In this document: positions 30,566 through 31,084 of the stretch, one piece after another | Layout of the letters: every line of letters starts with the position of its first letter | Position numbering within the stretch: position 1 is the first letter of the stretch | Origin: a virus | Strand: one strand, 5' to 3' | Virus record (IMG/VR): IMGVR_UViG_3300010299_000039 | Coordinates: 1 to 31,084 of that record | Length of the DNA: 31,084 nt | Position numbers and translations under genes: made by a program | The notes under the pieces: model-generated | Databases searched by the model: none | Told to the model about the DNA's origin: nothing | Seen by the model: only the letters and a program-made list of their open reading frames with translations

Positions 30566-30979
30566 ATGTCTAAAAAATATGACGGGTTAGATGATGCATT
30601 TAATGTAGAATCTGATATTGTTTCGGCAGAAGTAGATGCGATAAAAGTATCTCCATCGAAAGGTGAGGATATTCGGAAAGACTATGAGTATACCAGAGGA
30701 AATCTATACTCTCTTATTGAAAAGGGACAAGAGGCAATTAATGGTATTTTGGAATTGGCACAAGAAAGTGAAATGCCAAGAGCATATGAAGTTGCAGGAC
30801 AACTGATTAAAAATGTTGCTGATGCTACTGATAAGTTGATGGAATTGCAAAAGAAACTTAAAGATGTAAATGAAGAGTCTGCAAAAGGACCAACCAACGT
30901 CACAAATGCACTGTTTGTTGGTTCTACAGCAGAATTGGCTAAACTCTTAAAGAGTGAACGCAAGGAGGATAATAAATAG
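30566..30979 (+). CDS. 16: Terminase small subunit gp16
   Basis: This is the small terminase subunit, which recognises or regulates DNA during head filling together with gp17. The 137 residues are mainly helical, with the central coiled-coil hairpin expected of the T4 family (EYTRGNLYSLIEKGQEAING, then AYEVAGQLIKNVADATDKLM and LQKKLKDVN) and a C-terminal NVTNALFVGSTAELAKLLK that has a counterpart in T4 gp16 (about 164 aa). I prefer the second of two close ATGs (30566) because AGAGAG at 30554-30559 is then 6 nt away; for the ATG at 30560 it would touch the start. It lies between gp15 and gp17 as in T4. Confidence 0.9.
   Translation: MSKKYDGLDDAFNVESDIVSAEVDAIKVSPSKGEDIRKDYEYTRGNLYSLIEKGQEAINGILELAQESEMPRAYEVAGQLIKNVADATDKLMELQKKLKDVNEESAKGPTNVTNALFVGSTAELAKLLKSERKEDNK
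30971..30978 (+). promoter_or_regulatory. Late promoter candidate upstream of gp17 (AATAAATA)
   Basis: AATAAATA overlaps the gp16 stop codon (TAG at 30977-30979) and lies 44 bp before the next ATG. A weak GGGA/TCCC dyad (30987-31000) follows. The box matches NATAAATA exactly. Confidence 0.45.
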
Positions 30980-31022
30980 AAGGAAAGGGAGAGAAATCCC
31001 AAAGTACATAGGTTACTAATAA

Positions 31023-31084
31023 ATGTCTAAGGAAGATTTGCCTTCTATTGAAGATTTTATTGATGAAAATTTACCCTCTGTTGA
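31023..31084 (+). CDS. 17: Start of terminase large subunit gp17 (partial)
   Basis: Only the first 20 codons are in the window (MSKEDLPSIEDFIDENLPSV), and the frame is open at the right edge. The call rests on position directly after gp16, as in T4 and known cyanophages, and on an acidic N-terminal start that is plausible for the family. None of the ATPase or nuclease motifs is visible. Upstream are an AATAAATA late box and a short AGG ribosome sequence at 31010-31012. Confidence 0.7.
   Translation, partial: MSKEDLPSIEDFIDENLPSV

Noticed and set aside
30987-31000. GGGA...TCCC hairpin between gp16 and gp17 as a terminator
   Set aside because: It has only four base pairs and no T tract follows.

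Overview
The window reads as part of the late (virion) gene cluster of a T4-like cyanophage, that is, a contractile-tailed myovirus of marine Synechococcus or Prochlorococcus. The assignment rests on T4-type baseplate, neck and terminase proteins in T4 order (gp6-gp7-gp8-...-gp13-gp14-gp15-gp16-gp17), on a set of small conserved proteins that I associate with cyanomyoviruses, on the AT-rich coding style, and on T4-late-like promoter boxes (NATAAATA) in front of structural genes. Every gene I accept is on the + strand. I saw no tRNA, CRISPR array, insertion sequence or integrase. Family names come from recognising sequence patterns, not from a search.

Layout. Positions 1-2666 hold a leader region and small accessory genes: a 42-aa peptide, a 218-bp intergenic stretch with two hairpins and a sigma70-like promoter, a 66-aa protein, a GT-A-type glycosyltransferase, two tiny overlapping genes, a 257-aa conserved unknown and a 63-aa acidic protein. 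A late promoter then precedes the baseplate wedge block: gp25 (2716), gp6 (3118), a 4055-aa gp7 homologue (5075-17242) and gp8 (17267). A 2532-aa structural protein of the DUF4815 type (18824-26422) sits where T4 carries gp9-gp12 and wac. Three small genes follow (26424-27230), then neck and tail-completion genes gp13, gp14 and gp15, terminase small subunit gp16, and the first 20 codons of what is probably terminase large subunit gp17.

How the genes work together. gp6, gp7, gp8 and gp25 build the baseplate wedge. The DUF4815 protein probably extends from the wedge as a fibre or pin-like part. gp15 caps the tail and joins the gp13/gp14 neck. gp16/gp17 package DNA through the portal that the neck later closes.

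The most interesting feature is that the conserved T4 cores have been inflated by a common stock of small, probably beta-rich domains. At least four module types (Gly-rich 'SGYT' repeats, 'HGL-TG...YYV' modules, 'DDE...RG...H-GA-V' modules and 'SGA' modules) recur across gp7, gp8, the DUF4815 protein, gp14 and gp15. In gp7 they split the conserved T4 core into two pieces about 2,150 residues apart and surround a YHYH domain. This suggests shuffling of surface domains between virion genes, perhaps connected with host contact, although the function is inference.
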